Shown: piece after piece, positions 62,622 to 64,000 of the stretch
Layout of the letters: every line of letters starts with the position of its first letter
Position numbering within the stretch: position 1 is the stretch's first letter
NCBI GenBank assembly: GCA_964636675.1
Contig: CAZWUO010000001.1
Span: 3,390 to 67,389, forward strand
Direction of reading: 5' to 3'
DNA from: JALUUH01 sp964636675
Lineage (GTDB): Bacteria > Pseudomonadota > Gammaproteobacteria > S012-40
Length of the DNA stretch: 64,000 nucleotides
Position numbers and translations under genes: made by a program
The notes under the pieces: generated by a model
What the model was told of the DNA's origin: nothing
The model's database searches: none
Seen by the model: only the letters and a program-made list of their open reading frames with translations

Positions 62622-63746
62622 TTAGAGAGATTCTTTGTGGAATCGTATGTTTAGTTTTTTTCTTTTCTCATACGCTTCTCGTGCGATAACGCAATCTTCT
62701 ATAAAGTAAGGCAATTCGTTTAAGCGCAATGCCTGAGGTCCATCAACTAATGCTGAGCGTGGATTAGGATGAAAGTCTACTAATACCATATTTGCGCCGG
62801 CAATGATTCCCTGTGCGGTGACATGAAAAACATCCATTATATTATCCGGTGAGGTTTCGCGACTACCTACGGAGTGTGAAGGGTCAATGCATACGGGCAT
62901 TCTGGTTAAGCGTTTTAGCACGGGAACTTGTGCAAAGTCTATGAAATTTCGGTGCGGGTCTCCCATATTGGTTTTCATACCTCGTAGCGCAAATATAACG
63001 TTGGAGTTGCCCTCGCTGGCGAGATATTCCGCCGCATTGAGTGATTCCTCAAGGGTGATTCCAAATCCGCGTTTGAGCAGCACGGGATAATTTGTTTGTT
63101 TTCCTACGGCTTTGAGTAATTCAAAATTCTGCGTGTTCCTAGTGCCGATTTGCAGCATGACTCCGGTGGGATGCCCCGTTTTTTCTAATACTTCATGAAT
63201 TTCATGAATATGGCTGTCATGGGTAATTTCCATGGCAATCACTTTGATATCGTATTTTCCGGCCAACTCAAAGACATAGGGCAGACAGTTTTTCCCATGT
63301 CCTTGGAATGAGTATGGGTTGGATCGGGGTTTATAAGCTCCCATACGGGTACAAACCTGTCCTTGACTTTGCAATGCTTGCATCATCTGTTCTACGTGTT
63401 CTTTTGTGTCAACGGCACAGAGCCCCGCAAATATATGCAAGTTATCTTGGCTAAATGTGACGCCGTTATACTCAAAAGAGCTTGCGCGTTTATCATCTTT
63501 ATGGCGTCCCAAAATTCGATAATCATCCGAGATGCGAATGACTCTATCCACACCAGGAAGGTTGCTCATGTCATCGACGACGAGACTTGCTGTGTCACCG
63601 ATTAAATAGATTTCAGTCAAAGTTTGTTGCACGCCTTTGACCTGATGAACCCGAGTTTCTATATTGGGTAGTTGTGATAAAAACAGCTCTAATTGTTGAT
63701 ATTCATCACTGCTATTGCAAATATTCGGATGCAAAATAAGTATCAT
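62622..63746 (-). CDS. 3-deoxy-7-phosphoheptulonate synthase (DAHP synthase, type I-beta-like)
   Basis: 374 residues from ATG 63746, which has AAGGA 8 nt upstream; the frame opens at 63836, but that start is not supported. It condenses PEP with erythrose-4-phosphate at the entry of the shikimate pathway. Motifs: GAYKPRSNPYSFQGHG, QIGTRNTQNFELLKAVG, PVLLKRGFGITLEE and CIDPSHSVGSRE; the metal-ligand Cys is in AGLCAVD. Deviations from the family are the ERG block (here LRGMKT), and DFHP where EVHP is usual. An ACT-like or ferredoxin-like N-terminal domain (~1-95) suggests allosteric control. A KDO8P-like enzyme is the alternative. Confidence 0.85.
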   Translation of the reverse strand: MILILHPNICNSSDEYQQLELFLSQLPNIETRVHQVKGVQQTLTEIYLIGDTASLVVDDMSNLPGVDRVIRISDDYRILGRHKDDKRASSFEYNGVTFSQDNLHIFAGLCAVDTKEHVEQMMQALQSQGQVCTRMGAYKPRSNPYSFQGHGKNCLPYVFELAGKYDIKVIAMEITHDSHIHEIHEVLEKTGHPTGVMLQIGTRNTQNFELLKAVGKQTNYPVLLKRGFGITLEESLNAAEYLASEGNSNVIFALRGMKTNMGDPHRNFIDFAQVPVLKRLTRMPVCIDPSHSVGSRETSPDNIMDVFHVTAQGIIAGANMVLVDFHPNPRSALVDGPQALRLNELPYFIEDCVIAREAYEKRKKLNIRFHKESL

Positions 63747-63831
63747 TTTATTATTCCTTGTTTTTAACGGAGGGTATTTAACATGCATTATACCCATAAC
63801 GATTGAGATTTCGGTTTTATTGCACACCCTC

Positions 63832-63907
63832 TTCATTCCATGGCATTGTTGAAATTCCTCGCAATAGACTGGCTATTACTCGTCATTTCGCCGCACCATG
63901 GAATGAA
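63832..63907. repeat. Imperfect 76 bp palindrome at the window end
   Basis: The outer arms TTCATTCCATGG / CCATGGAATGAA are perfect 12 bp inverted copies. Inside, GAAAT / ATTTC and AATAG / CTATT pair around the same centre (~63870). No gene was recognised in 63747-64000. Confidence 0.55.
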
Positions 63908-64000
63908 TATGACGCACACTAAAAGCCTAAATCCCAAACGCTATGGGGGGTAGCCAAGTTCGGCCAAAACCGGACAAACGGGACGAATCGGAATGAAGCA

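Noticed and set aside
1..64000. CRISPR arrays, rRNA, transposases, integrases or toxin-antitoxin pairs of known type
   Set aside because: None was found when scanning both strands by eye. The direct repeats seen are the dispersed repeat family, not evenly spaced.

Overview
The window looks like chromosomal DNA of a free-living, AT-rich gammaproteobacterium. The evidence is close E. coli/Pseudomonas-type homologues and gene orders: yeaG-yeaH-ycgB, LysR | leuC-leuD-leuB-asd-fimV, lgt-thyA-folA, tsaB-yoaA, and an HsbA/HsbR-like pair. No transposase, integrase, phage gene, rRNA, tRNA or CRISPR array was seen. A genus cannot be named from the sequence alone.

Layout. 1-4656 (+): the end of an envelope/exopolysaccharide cluster (membrane J-domain-like protein cut by the window edge, TPR protein, FecR-like secreted protein, O-antigen ligase/polymerase). 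4697-9413 (-): stress kinase operon yeaG-yeaH-spoVR. 10027-12548 (+): hibernation factor with a cold-shock-like domain, sigma-28 (fliA), a DUF1249/YqiB protein, and a small acidic protein behind a perfect CRP-type palindrome. 12919-20912: divergent LysR regulator, leuCDB, asd and fimV. 20968-25091: GST-like protein, CBS protein, a decayed phosphoglucomutase fragment and htpG. 25221-26093 (-): three tiny single-helix membrane proteins, each with its own apparent promoter and terminator. 26366-32542 (-): a four-gene secretion/surface operon (TPR plus outer-membrane barrel, FecR-TbpB-like cargo, two more exported proteins). 32982-36786 (+): STAS protein, REC-PP2C-HATPase, NarL-type regulator and REC-Hpt. 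37028-47446 (+): a STAND/SARP regulator, then nirB-nirD-nasA and a DmsB-DmsC fusion behind a sigma-54 promoter. 47537-64000: housekeeping genes (tatD, lgt, thyA, folA, tsaB, yoaA, an FKBP, recQ, an Hfq-like gene, DAHP synthase), a pentapeptide-repeat lipoprotein, and a flagellar-rod-like small protein paired with a putative SprA-type metalloprotease.

How the genes fit together. The nitrate genes form one assimilation pathway, nitrate to nitrite to ammonium, with a possible quinol electron route through the membrane-anchored Fe-S fusion and NtrC/sigma-54 control. The STAS/PP2C/REC genes resemble the Pseudomonas HsbA-HsbR partner switch that feeds into FlgM/FliA. fliA is in the same window, and a sigma-28-like promoter precedes the STAS gene.

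The least explained parts are (a) the tiny-ORF cluster at 25.2-26.1 kb, (b) the FecR-TbpB-like cargo with a Slam-like barrel at 29.3-32.5 kb, and (c) a dispersed 130-230 bp repeat family with terminal inverted repeats found at five places.
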